Shown here: positions 19,693 to 29,247 of the stretch, piece after piece
How the letters are laid out: every line of letters starts with the position of its first letter
How positions within the stretch are numbered: the stretch's first letter is position 1
Assembly: GCF_000517445.1 (NCBI RefSeq)
Contig: NZ_CP006965.1
Coordinates: 124,001-188,000, forward strand
DNA: 64,000 nucleotides
Origin: Thermococcus paralvinellae
GTDB lineage: Archaea > Methanobacteriota_B > Thermococci > Thermococcales > Thermococcaceae
Reading direction: 5' to 3'
Notes under the pieces: generated by a model
The model's input: only the letters and a program-made list of their open reading frames with translations
The model's database searches: none
Told to the model about the DNA's origin: nothing
Translations under genes and position numbers: made by a program

Positions 19693-20520
19693 TTAAAGCC
19701 TCCCTTTATTCACTCTGAGCTTTTGAGTTGAAATACTTAAAAAGTTAGCTATCTTCTCTCTGGCATCTTCGAGGCTTTTTGGAATACCTAAGTTTAAGCT
19801 GAGAAACAGCTCAATGAGAGGAGGAACGTCTAGGTTGTGAGCTTTTAAGAGTCCCACATCTCCCAAAATTTCTTCTGGAGTGCCGACCTTAATTATCTGT
19901 CCCTTATCAATTAACGCAATTCTATCGCAGAGCGTTAAATACTCGGCTTCATGGGAGGCTAGGATTATTGTTTTTTCTCCTCTAAACTGCTCAATTAGTG
20001 TTCGGACTTGTTCTTTTCCTCTAAAGTCGAGGTTTGCAAAAGGTTCATCAAAGACCAGAATTTCCGGATCCATAGCCAAAACAGTGGCTATTGCAATTCT
20101 CTTCTTCTCCCCAAAGCTTAGATGCTTTATCTCTCTGCCAGCATAGCTTTCCATTCCAACAAATCTTAATGCTTTATAAACTCTCTCTTCGAGCTCTTTA
20201 CCTCTCAATCCTAGGTTATAAGGGCCGAAGGCAACATCCTCAAAAACTGTTGGTGAGAAGAGCTGGTCATTTGGGTCTTGAAAAACTATTCCTACTTTCT
20301 TCCTAACTTCTCGTGGATTTTTAACTGGATTTAGCCCATCAATCAGAATCTCTCCCTTTTTGGGCTTTAATATCCCATTTAAATGCAGAATGAGGGTCGA
20401 TTTCCCAGCTCCATTGGGGCCTAATAACCCAAAAACCTCTCCCTTCTTGATTTCTAAATTTATGTCTCTGAGTATTTCCTTTTCATCATAGGAAAAATGT
20501 AGATGCCTTATTTCTATCAT
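19693..20520 (-). CDS. cbiO: Nickel/cobalt ECF transporter ATPase
   Basis: The 275-residue ABC ATPase of a group-II ECF importer. Motifs are Walker A GPNGAGKST, Q-loop FQDPNDQLFSPTV, signature LSFGEKKR (a variant of LSGGQ usual in ECF ATPases), Walker B LVFDEPFANLD and switch SHEAEY. It drives uptake through CbiQ and CbiM. Its start overlaps the cbiQ stop by four bases. Only one ATPase gene is present, so it presumably acts as a homodimer. Confidence 0.93.
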   Translation of the reverse strand: MIEIRHLHFSYDEKEILRDINLEIKKGEVFGLLGPNGAGKSTLILHLNGILKPKKGEILIDGLNPVKNPREVRKKVGIVFQDPNDQLFSPTVFEDVAFGPYNLGLRGKELEERVYKALRFVGMESYAGREIKHLSFGEKKRIAIATVLAMDPEILVFDEPFANLDFRGKEQVRTLIEQFRGEKTIILASHEAEYLTLCDRIALIDKGQIIKVGTPEEILGDVGLLKAHNLDVPPLIELFLSLNLGIPKSLEDAREKIANFLSISTQKLRVNKGRL

Positions 20521-21173
20521 ATCAGCACACCTATCAGCGCAATTACGCTGAAGATTAGTGGTATGATGCTTTTATGTCTTTCGAATTTTGGAAATTCACC
20601 AAAGCATCTTGAAAGCATTGCTTTGTAAATTTTGTCATTTCTAATGTAGGCTCTCATAAAAATCTCGCTGAGTAATGCACCAAGCTTTTGATAATATTCT
20701 CTTTTTCCTATGCCGAAAGCCCTTGAATCTAAGGCTCGTTTCATTCTCAGTGATTCATCTTTAAACAAGTCAAGATAGCGGTAAGTGAATGCAAGCGTTA
20801 AAATTAATATCCTTGGAAATCTGAGCTCTTCCATTTCAGCCAAAAGCTTTGAGAAGCCTAAAGAGTTAGATGTCACAACAACAGCTGAAGAAGACAAGAA
20901 AGCCCTTCCTAAAAGCAGGAAGAATGAGTGGATTCCTTCTTTTGTTATAGCTCCAATTGGTGTGCTTACTAAAGGATCACCAGGATTGAAAAGTGCAAGA
21001 ATGAATAATAAGCCCTCAAACCCAAGTAAAAATCCCAAGTGTTTAAAAATGCTCTTTTTTGGCCTTAAAAAGATAATCAACCCGATAAGGACTATCCCAA
21101 AATATGCAAGCTCACTCAAACTTTTTCTCGTGACAACTGCAAGGGCATAAATTAAAAGAAAGAGCAAATACAA
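20517..21173 (-). CDS. cbiQ: Nickel/cobalt ECF transporter transmembrane coupling protein
   Basis: The 218-residue membrane T-component linking the ATPase to the substrate-binding subunit. About five membrane segments are visible. The coupling helices contain the charged segment YLDLFKDESLRMKRALDSRAFG, whose Ala-Arg-rich motif is the family hallmark. It is flanked tightly by the PDGLE gene (2-base gap) and cbiO (4-base overlap). Confidence 0.9.
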   Translation of the reverse strand: MYLLFLLIYALAVVTRKSLSELAYFGIVLIGLIIFLRPKKSIFKHLGFLLGFEGLLFILALFNPGDPLVSTPIGAITKEGIHSFFLLLGRAFLSSSAVVVTSNSLGFSKLLAEMEELRFPRILILTLAFTYRYLDLFKDESLRMKRALDSRAFGIGKREYYQKLGALLSEIFMRAYIRNDKIYKAMLSRCFGEFPKFERHKSIIPLIFSVIALIGVLI

Positions 21174-21175
21174 GT

Positions 21176-21424
21176 TTAAACCCCCTTTACCAACTTAGCA
21201 AGCCCATAACTGAGTCCAAAGACTAAGACTATTCCAATTATTCCCATAACTACGCTCTGTCCCCATGTTTCTCCATAGTCGAGTGGTGCTTCATAAACTG
21301 GATGCTCCTCGAGTCCAACTTTTTCCATAGTTGCTTCTAATCCGTCGGGGTTATTTGAAGCGAATGGTAAAGCTATTGCCAGCAAGATGATAATGATAAT
21401 TAATCCCTTGACTATTGTTTTCAT
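21176..21424 (-). CDS. cbiN: PDGLE-domain small membrane subunit (CbiN/NikN type)
   Basis: An 82-residue protein with two membrane helices and an extracellular loop. The loop starts with ASNNPDGLEATMEKVGLE and contains the PDGLE motif that names this family. It is the small accessory subunit needed by CbiM/NikM for metal transport. It overlaps cbiM by four bases. Confidence 0.88.
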   Translation of the reverse strand: MKTIVKGLIIIIILLAIALPFASNNPDGLEATMEKVGLEEHPVYEAPLDYGETWGQSVVMGIIGIVLVFGLSYGLAKLVKGV

Positions 21425-22035
21425 GCAGGAACACCCCCTACCTCTGGAAGTTTGGCTCTAACTGCTTGAATAATTATTATGGTCAATATGGCTTCACCTA
21501 TTCCAATTATTGCGTGGTAGCTTGCCATGAGTGTTAAAACCTTTCCAAAGGGTAGACTTTTGCTTATTCCAATTTCGATTGCTGCCAGAACTGCCGCAAG
21601 AAATACTGAGAGCCATGAAGCCACTCCAATCGCTACAATTTCGTTTATGCTCTTTAGCTTAGTGTAAACTGTATATCCTAAGAATGCACCGAGTATCCCC
21701 ATGTTGAGTATATTAGCTCCAAGTGTTGTAATTCCACCATCTCCAAAGAGAAGTGTCTGGATTATGAGAACAGCAGTCATTATTAACACAGCAGCATAGG
21801 GCCCGAGTAATATTGCTACAAGCGTTGCTCCAAGCAAATGTCCGCTGACTCCTCCGATTATTGGGAAGTTCACCATTTGAGCTGCAAAGATTCCAGCTGC
21901 GAAAAGTCCAAGAAGGGGAATTTTGCTCTCTGGTAGGTTCTTAAGTTTCTTTGCTGAATATGCTACCACAGCTATCATTATGGCATACGTCACAACTATC
22001 ACAGGCATGCTTAAAAGTCCGTCTGGGATGTGCAA
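21421..22035 (-). CDS. cbiM: Nickel/cobalt ECF substrate-binding membrane protein
   Basis: The 204-residue S-component binds the metal ion through its extreme N-terminus and a second histidine in GGVSGHLLGAT. About six or seven membrane segments are visible. TTG 22035 is preferred over the GTG at 22044. GGAGGTG lies 6 bases before the TTG and overlaps the GTG. The TTG also yields Met-His-Ile-Pro-Asp-Gly, the required metal-binding N-terminus in which His is residue 2. Whether nickel or cobalt is carried cannot be read from this alone. A NikR-like palindrome at the transcript start favours nickel control. Confidence 0.92.
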   Translation of the reverse strand: MHIPDGLLSMPVIVVTYAIMIAVVAYSAKKLKNLPESKIPLLGLFAAGIFAAQMVNFPIIGGVSGHLLGATLVAILLGPYAAVLIMTAVLIIQTLLFGDGGITTLGANILNMGILGAFLGYTVYTKLKSINEIVAIGVASWLSVFLAAVLAAIEIGISKSLPFGKVLTLMASYHAIIGIGEAILTIIIIQAVRAKLPEVGGVPA

Positions 22036-22058
22036 TACTTCCACCTCCGTGCTAAATT

Positions 22059-22086
22059 GTGCTATCTAAATATTAAATAGTAGCAC
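22059..22086 (-). promoter_or_regulatory. NikR-like operator at the cbi operon start
   Basis: GTGCTA (22059-22064) and TAGCAC (22081-22086) form a perfect 6-base palindrome with a 16-base spacer. A third GTGCTA lies at 22049-22054. The minus-strand TATA (about 22086-22096, TTTTATATGG) places the transcript start near 22066, within the palindrome, as for a repressor operator. E. coli NikR uses GTATGA-N16-TCATAC, the same spacing. No regulator gene is in the window. Confidence 0.5.
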
Positions 22087-22175
22087 CATATAAAAACCTT
22101 TTTGCAACTTTGCTTTGGCAACTGAAGGTTGATAAATTGGAAAAAGACTAAAAACATGGAAAATAGAATCTTACC

Positions 22176-22787
22176 TTGGTGATTAAAATTACGTGGGAGA
22201 GAAGGATAATAAACATTTGCAGATTCGTGGTTTTCATAGGGCTTCTAAGCGGTCTTATGTATATGCGCATTGATCACATTTATAGAAGTGGTGTTGCACT
22301 TATAGGTCTCTTTATCCCAGATATCTTTCAGAGAAAGTTAAATCCTTCAGAAAAGTTAAAGCCCTTCCTAAGTCCACTTTATAATGACAAAATTATCACA
22401 ATCTTGGCAATTTTCATCGCCATTCACGTTTCTCTTGTGAATGTCCCCTTCACAACGATTGACCTATTCCATAAAGAGTGGACAAATGCTGACATGATAA
22501 GCCATTTTCTGGGTGGATTGACAGTTTGGGTAATGGTTGCTCACGTTTTAAATGAGCTCTCAAGGAAATACCCCATAGATTCAAAGCAAGTTGTTGTGTA
22601 TTCCTTTTTGATTTTGCTTGTGGTAAGCATAGGATGGGAAATTGCTGAAAAGCTCAGTGAAAGTGAAATCACTTTTATCCATGAAACATTTGCTAACAAA
22701 CTTAGAGATCTAGTGATGAACACTTTGGGAGCGTTAAGTGGTCTGTGGCTTGTTAAAACGAAAAAGTATCCTTTTGAGCTAAACTAA
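22176..22787 (+). CDS. Multi-pass membrane protein of unknown function
   Basis: About 200 residues with five or so membrane segments and conserved-looking polar residues inside them (NADMISHFLGGLTVW and IGWEIAEKL). These resemble small DUF2238-like membrane proteins, but I cannot assign a family firmly. The start is unclear. TTG 22176 and GTG 22179 overlap the GGTGAT ribosome site. The codon at the usual spacing of 4 bases is ATT (22188), so an ATT start is possible. A TATA box shared with the divergent cbi promoter (CATATAAAAA, about 22087-22096) lies upstream. Confidence 0.75.
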   Translation: MVIKITWERRIINICRFVVFIGLLSGLMYMRIDHIYRSGVALIGLFIPDIFQRKLNPSEKLKPFLSPLYNDKIITILAIFIAIHVSLVNVPFTTIDLFHKEWTNADMISHFLGGLTVWVMVAHVLNELSRKYPIDSKQVVVYSFLILLVVSIGWEIAEKLSESEITFIHETFANKLRDLVMNTLGALSGLWLVKTKKYPFELN

Positions 22788-22856
22788 CCCTCTAAAATGG
22801 ATGTGCACTGAATAAATGTTATAAGGGATTTTCATTTACTCTCTTAGGTGATTGTG

Positions 22857-24194
22857 ATGACATCAAATGTTCTAATACCTGACGTTGATACACTCGCTTA
22901 CATTATCTTCATAGTTCTTGCAGTTGGGATAGCTTCGCTTTTGATCAGCAGAAAATTCAATATTTCTTATGTTCCTCTCTTTGTGTTCTTTGGAATCCTT
23001 GTAGGTCCAGTACTTAATTTCATAAATCGTAATCTCGCTCACGAGCTTTTTGACTATGTGAGGGTCTTTGGCTTGGTAATGATTCTCTTTACGGAGGGGC
23101 ATACGTTAAGCTGGAGAATGCTAAAGAAGAATATCAAAACAATAGCAATGCTTGATACTCTAGGACTTCTTATAACCGCTCTGGTTGCAGGTTCTGCTTT
23201 CTCAATGCTTTTTCATACCCCATTCATTGTTGGCTTTCTCTTTGGTGCAATTATAAGCGCAACTGATCCTGCAACTCTAATCCCCCTGTTTAGGCAATAT
23301 AAGGTAAGAGAAGACATCGAAACTGTAATCGTGACGGAATCAATTTTTAATGACCCTCTAGGTATTGTATTAACCTCGGTTGCAATAGCTCTTCTTCTGC
23401 CTCAAGCTCCAAGTGCCGCAGTTCTGGAATCAATTGCAAAGTATACCTCACTGTATCCGGCAGCTGTAATCTTTTTCCTCTATGAGCTAGTTGCATCCAT
23501 AGGGATAGGCATTGTTCTTGGAGTCTTCGGATACTACGTTATAAAAAAGACTGGGATTAGGGGCTTCCCAGAAATTGAAGTCTTTGCTTTAATGCTTGCT
23601 TTTGGTGGCTTTTTAGCTGGGGAGTACGTAAAAGCTTCTGGTTATTTAGTCGCAACGGTTACAGGCATTGTTCTTGGAAATCACAAGGTATTTTTCAGAG
23701 ATAATCCAGAAACCGTTAAGAGAATAATGAGGGCAATAGAAAAAGAAGTTCACTTTAATGAGACCCTAGCAACATTAGCAACAATATTCATCTTCGCTTT
23801 ATTAGGAGCAAGCTTGGATTTAGAGACTATAAGTTCAAATCTTCTGCAGGACGTAATCTTAGCATTTGTCATAATTTTAGTTGCAAGACCAGTTGCAGCT
23901 CTATTAATTTTGCCTTGGTGGAAGCCAAAGGAATACCTCTTTATTGCCCTTGAAGGACCAAGAGGTGTTGTGCCTTCAGCATTGGCTAGCTTTCCTCTGA
24001 CCCTCGGCTTAATGTATCACAACCCTCAAATGATCCAATGGGGTGAAATAATCCTTAGTGCAACTGTAATTACGGTATTGGTTTCTGTAATAGTAGAAAC
24101 GCTGTGGGTTCCAATTTTGAGAGAAAAGCTCCTTGAGGTTGAAAGCATAAGGGAAAAGATGATAAGAGCAGGTTATACACCAAAATCATCTTGA
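22857..24194 (+). CDS. nhaP: Na+/H+ antiporter, CPA1 (NhaP) type
   Basis: Exchanges Na+ for H+ across the membrane, relevant to sodium-based energetics in Thermococcales. The 445-residue protein has about 12 or 13 membrane segments. The antiporter core motifs are ATDPATLIP and FNDPLGIVLTS (the ND motif of electroneutral CPA1 carriers), then GPRGVVPSALASFP. ATG 22857 follows GGTGAT. Its end overlaps the convergent speB gene by nine bases. Confidence 0.92.
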   Translation: MTSNVLIPDVDTLAYIIFIVLAVGIASLLISRKFNISYVPLFVFFGILVGPVLNFINRNLAHELFDYVRVFGLVMILFTEGHTLSWRMLKKNIKTIAMLDTLGLLITALVAGSAFSMLFHTPFIVGFLFGAIISATDPATLIPLFRQYKVREDIETVIVTESIFNDPLGIVLTSVAIALLLPQAPSAAVLESIAKYTSLYPAAVIFFLYELVASIGIGIVLGVFGYYVIKKTGIRGFPEIEVFALMLAFGGFLAGEYVKASGYLVATVTGIVLGNHKVFFRDNPETVKRIMRAIEKEVHFNETLATLATIFIFALLGASLDLETISSNLLQDVILAFVIILVARPVAALLILPWWKPKEYLFIALEGPRGVVPSALASFPLTLGLMYHNPQMIQWGEIILSATVITVLVSVIVETLWVPILREKLLEVESIREKMIRAGYTPKSS

Positions 24195-25043
24195 CAACAT
24201 TCCGATTAGATAAAACATCAGCTTTGCTCCAGTTAGTGCAGTGATGTCCCCAAGTTCAGTTCCAGCAACTTCCATTATGTCAAATCCTACAACCTCTTTT
24301 TCTTTTGTTAGCCATTCTAATGCTTCTATCACCTCCCAGAATCTCAAGCCGCCTGCTTCTGGTGTTCCTGTCGAAGGAACCATTGATAAGTCAAAAACAT
24401 CAATGTCAATTGAAATATAAACTGGTTCTGGCATGTCCTTTACGATTTCTCTAAACTTCTCAAGATTGTATTCTCTTGCATGAACCCATCTTATGTTTTT
24501 TTCTTTGGCATATTCGACTTCTTCTCTTATGCCGCTTCTTATTCCAAATTCTGCAATTTCTACTCCAAGCTCTGAAATTCTTCTTGCTACGCATGCATGA
24601 TTCCAAGGATTGCTCTCATATTCGTTTCTTAAATCCAGATGAGCGTCAAAGACGATGTAACTCTTTGGTTTTAGAGCTCTCACTGAGGCATATGTCATTG
24701 AGTGTTCCCCACCCAACATTATTGGCATGGCTTTTGAGTTTGCTACTTTGAGCTCTTTTATTGTTTCTATTATTCTCTTTATCGTTTCGAGGGGATTTCC
24801 AGCCGCAATATCTATATCGCCGATATCTGCAATCTTTACATCAGCTAAATCAATGTCATAATCTAAAATATAGCTCTCTAAGTTTATTGTGGCTTGTCTT
24901 ATTAGTGCCGGCCCAAATCTCGCTCCGGGCTTGTAAGATGTTGTCGAATCAAACGGCACACCGAATATTACAAAGTCAGCATTTTCTGCGTCGACTAATG
25001 GAAGGGCAGTTTTTATAGTGCCATATGTATAGAAAAACTCCAT
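24186..25043 (-). CDS. speB: Agmatinase-family ureohydrolase (aminopropylagmatine ureohydrolase likely)
   Basis: A 285-residue binuclear manganese ureohydrolase. Metal ligands are visible in GGEHSMTY, FDAHLDLR and SIDIDVFDLSMVPSTGTPE. In Thermococcus the homologue is reported to act mainly on N1-aminopropylagmatine to release spermidine. ATG 25043 follows GGTGGGG; the longer frame to 25100 has no ribosome site. It lies about 80 bases behind aIF5A, the protein whose hypusine is built from spermidine, so the two may share a transcript. Confidence 0.92.
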   Translation of the reverse strand: MEFFYTYGTIKTALPLVDAENADFVIFGVPFDSTTSYKPGARFGPALIRQATINLESYILDYDIDLADVKIADIGDIDIAAGNPLETIKRIIETIKELKVANSKAMPIMLGGEHSMTYASVRALKPKSYIVFDAHLDLRNEYESNPWNHACVARRISELGVEIAEFGIRSGIREEVEYAKEKNIRWVHAREYNLEKFREIVKDMPEPVYISIDIDVFDLSMVPSTGTPEAGGLRFWEVIEALEWLTKEKEVVGFDIMEVAGTELGDITALTGAKLMFYLIGMLSR

Positions 25044-25121
25044 TTTCCCCACCGGAAAAGTGAGCACTAATTGTAGACTTTGAAGGAATGTAGTCCCCAA
25101 AAGAAAGACAAAAGAAAAAAC

Positions 25122-25535
25122 TCACTCACTGCCCTTAATTTTCATGATTTTGATTCTTCCCAAGGTCTCCCAGTACTCGACGTTGATTCCTTCCTTGAGC
25201 TGTCCTTTAACTTCGTCATCGACGCCTGTTTCTATTGGGACATCAAAGATTTCATAGGTTTCCATATCCATAAGCTGGACTGTATCCGGAGTTATTGCAA
25301 TTATTTGACCGGTTCTCTTGTCAATTATTGGAACATCAACTTCAGCGCTTGTAGGCTTAACAATGCTCCTTACTTTTCCATCAAAAACTCCAACTGCCTC
25401 AATTCTTGCCTTTGCTGAACCGTGCTTACCTGGGGATGAAACTGTAATGTTTACGATTCTGCACGGCTCGTCCTCGATTATGATGTACCTCCCGGGTTTA
25501 AGCTTGCTAACCTGAACTTTAGTTTTATCTCCCAT
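25122..25535 (-). CDS. eif5a: Translation factor aIF5A
   Basis: Helps ribosomes through difficult peptide bonds. The 137-residue protein has the N-terminal SH3-like barrel with the modification loop [11 protein letters not shown], where Lys37 is the expected hypusine/deoxyhypusine site, and a C-terminal OB domain. ATG 25535 follows GGAGGTTTG. No deoxyhypusine synthase is in the window. The next gene on this strand is the ureohydrolase that makes spermidine. Confidence 0.96.
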   Translation of the reverse strand: MGDKTKVQVSKLKPGRYIIIEDEPCRIVNITVSSPGKHGSAKARIEAVGVFDGKVRSIVKPTSAEVDVPIIDKRTGQIIAITPDTVQLMDMETYEIFDVPIETGVDDEVKGQLKEGINVEYWETLGRIKIMKIKGSE

Positions 25536-25597
25536 TTTTCAAACCTCCAATAAGCGTTCTAAGTGGAGTTTGATTTGCTTGTTTAAAAAATTTTTGA

Positions 25598-25778
25598 AGA
25601 AAAAAAGATTTTGTTCACGTAACTTTCGGGCCGAGGAACTGTGTTGAGCGTTGGTTCAGGACTGTTAAGGAGCGGACAAAGCGCTTCTGGAATAATTTCA
25701 GAAGCAAAAGACTGGAGGAGGATTCACTGGTTTGTTTTCCTGTTTGCCTTCTGGTATAATTTTGTTCATTCTTTTTAG
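25598..25778 (+). pseudogene. Transposase relic, C-terminal end (IS6-like, ISPfu type)
   Basis: An open stretch from 25598 reads FGPRNCVERWFRTVKERTKRF, a signature of the DDE core of IS6-family transposases found in Pyrococcus and Thermococcus. After FRSK the frame shifts by one extra A (near 25703), then continues DWRRIHWFVFLFAFWYNFVH to a TAG at 25776-25778. Only about 60 codons remain. No start, upstream catalytic motifs or terminal repeats are seen, so this is a dead fragment. An unrelated antisense frame over it is a shadow. It fills the gap between eif5a and nep1. Confidence 0.75.
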
Positions 25779-25796
25779 TATGGTCATTAGTGCATA

Positions 25797-27523
<1,727 letters not shown>

Positions 27524-27586
27524 GTTCTCACCCGTTTCGAAGTATATCCAATAGATATATATAAGGCTGGTTGAAACTAGCGAATA

Positions 27587-28177
27587 ATGAGGCTTAATTT
27601 ACCAAGTTTTTTACGAAGGAATAAGTTGCCAGAGGTTTTGCTTGAGAATAAAGAGCATAAGATAATGCATATAAGTGACACTCCGGACAATATTTATCCA
27701 TTTATCCTAAACCTGATTAAGAGAGTTAAGCCCGACTATATAATTCATACTGGAGATTTAGTTGATAACATAAAGCTTGAGAGAAAACCAGAACTCAGAA
27801 ATAAGTATGAAAACTCTCTGAAAGAACTGCTTTTAATTCTTGAAAATTCAGGGGCCAGGGTATACATTGTGCCAGGAAATGAAGATGACATTGAAATTTT
27901 GAGACAGAATGTTAGAATTTCAAAAATAGTCCCTCCCGGAAGCGTGGTGGAAATTGAAGGAGTAAAGCTCGCCTTGGGACACGATTACAAGGATGTTGTG
28001 AAAATTAATGGAGTTGATTTCAAATTGTACGGTCATAACTTTCGACTGATTCCCGGAGGAATAAATGGGGTTCTTGGGGTTAACTTTATTCTCTTGCCAA
28101 GCAAAAAGATAGTGAGTGTCAAATACCCGGAGGGTACTAACTTTGAAAGGGGTTATCGACTTGCGAGGGGATTGTAA
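27587..28177 (+). CDS. Metallophosphoesterase
   Basis: A 196-residue calcineurin-like phosphoesterase. Metal-binding motifs are HISDTPDN (first Asp and His), IHTGDLVDN, GNEDD and LGHDY...YGHNF. The second-site GNH motif reads GNED, so one ligand deviates from the usual His. The TATA element ATATATATAAGG (about 27553-27564) supplies a promoter. Its stop overlaps the next start by one base (TAATG), so it forms a two-gene operon with the unknown gene at 28177. Confidence 0.8.
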   Translation: MRLNLPSFLRRNKLPEVLLENKEHKIMHISDTPDNIYPFILNLIKRVKPDYIIHTGDLVDNIKLERKPELRNKYENSLKELLLILENSGARVYIVPGNEDDIEILRQNVRISKIVPPGSVVEIEGVKLALGHDYKDVVKINGVDFKLYGHNFRLIPGGINGVLGVNFILLPSKKIVSVKYPEGTNFERGYRLARGL

Positions 28178-29163
28178 TGAGGCTGCTTAGGTTTGGACCT
28201 TCAATTTTGTTTTTGAGAACTTCTGATATTAAAAAGACAGAAGAACAGATTTCTAAAATATTTGGAGTTTCTAAAACATCAACCAATGAGGCATTAAGAA
28301 AAAGCGGGGAGTTTGAGACTATTTTATTTATTACAGGCATTGAAGAAAAGAAAACAATCCCTCATGAAAATGCATTCTTAGTAAAAAAGAGAGCTCCTCT
28401 TGTTTTAAAAGAAATTCTAAATCGTGATGTTTTCGTTGAGAGAGTGGATATAGAATGTGCAATTCTTTTGATGAGGATACCAAAGAATCTAGAAAATGCC
28501 CTAAAGGTGATTTCAGAAAAGTATAACGGACGGATTGTGAGTTTTGAAAAGGGTCTAGTCGAGGGGGAGGAAGAGGACACCTTATTAGTTTTGACAGATA
28601 AAAAGCTTTCTTCTCCTATTGAGCTGAAGGATATAAGGGGTTCGATACTAGTTTCTGCTAAATTCTTAGAGTTTTATCGAGACCTTGTAATAGATCTCCC
28701 AATATTGTTGAACAAAATACTCCCTGACTGGAATGAAATAACAATTAAGCTTTATGATACAGCCAAGAGATATGAGCAACATATTGAGAGGCTTCTTTTA
28801 GTAATTGAGGACTTAGACTTAGGCTTTATTGTAAGTGAGGGCTGGGACTGGGATTATCCAAGACCCTTTATGCGTGTTCCGATTTACAAACTTAAACTCT
28901 TGACTTGGGAAGATCCCATGCGGGTTAAATTTCTGCTGAAAGGACTGGAATATAGGGAGTACACCAGACTAGTTGACATTGATGTTTTTGTCGAAAACAA
29001 AAAGATTTCATGGACAAAAGTTGCCAAAGGGTTTGACTCCAAGTTTAAGCTTGCAAAAGTTGCTAGAGAGGAACTAGAAAAACTGTTAAGTGATGAGGCA
29101 AAGAAAAGACTTTATAGTATAGAAACTAAACTTTTACAAGGAGAAACTCTTCAGCAGAGATAA
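28177..29163 (+). CDS. Unknown protein coupled to a metallophosphoesterase
   Basis: A 328-residue protein I do not recognise. It has no membrane segment, signal peptide or clear catalytic motif. The N-terminal part (about 10-45) contains EEQISKIFGVSKTSTNEAL, which could be a helix-turn-helix, and the centre contains aromatic-rich GWDWDYPRPFMRVP. Translational coupling to the phosphoesterase at 27587 suggests they act together. The stop is followed by 84 bases without features before the convergent methyltransferase gene. Confidence 0.75.
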   Translation: MRLLRFGPSILFLRTSDIKKTEEQISKIFGVSKTSTNEALRKSGEFETILFITGIEEKKTIPHENAFLVKKRAPLVLKEILNRDVFVERVDIECAILLMRIPKNLENALKVISEKYNGRIVSFEKGLVEGEEEDTLLVLTDKKLSSPIELKDIRGSILVSAKFLEFYRDLVIDLPILLNKILPDWNEITIKLYDTAKRYEQHIERLLLVIEDLDLGFIVSEGWDWDYPRPFMRVPIYKLKLLTWEDPMRVKFLLKGLEYREYTRLVDIDVFVENKKISWTKVAKGFDSKFKLAKVAREELEKLLSDEAKKRLYSIETKLLQGETLQQR

Positions 29164-29247
29164 TAGAGTCTTCTCTCGTGCCATAAATTTTTCTCTTAAC
29201 ACTTACAATCTAAAAGCTTCGCCCTTTAGAGTGGAGAGGGAATTAGG

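Noticed and set aside
22036-22044. GTG 22044 as the start of cbiM
   Set aside because: The codon lies inside the ribosome site and would add three residues in front of the metal-binding Met-His.
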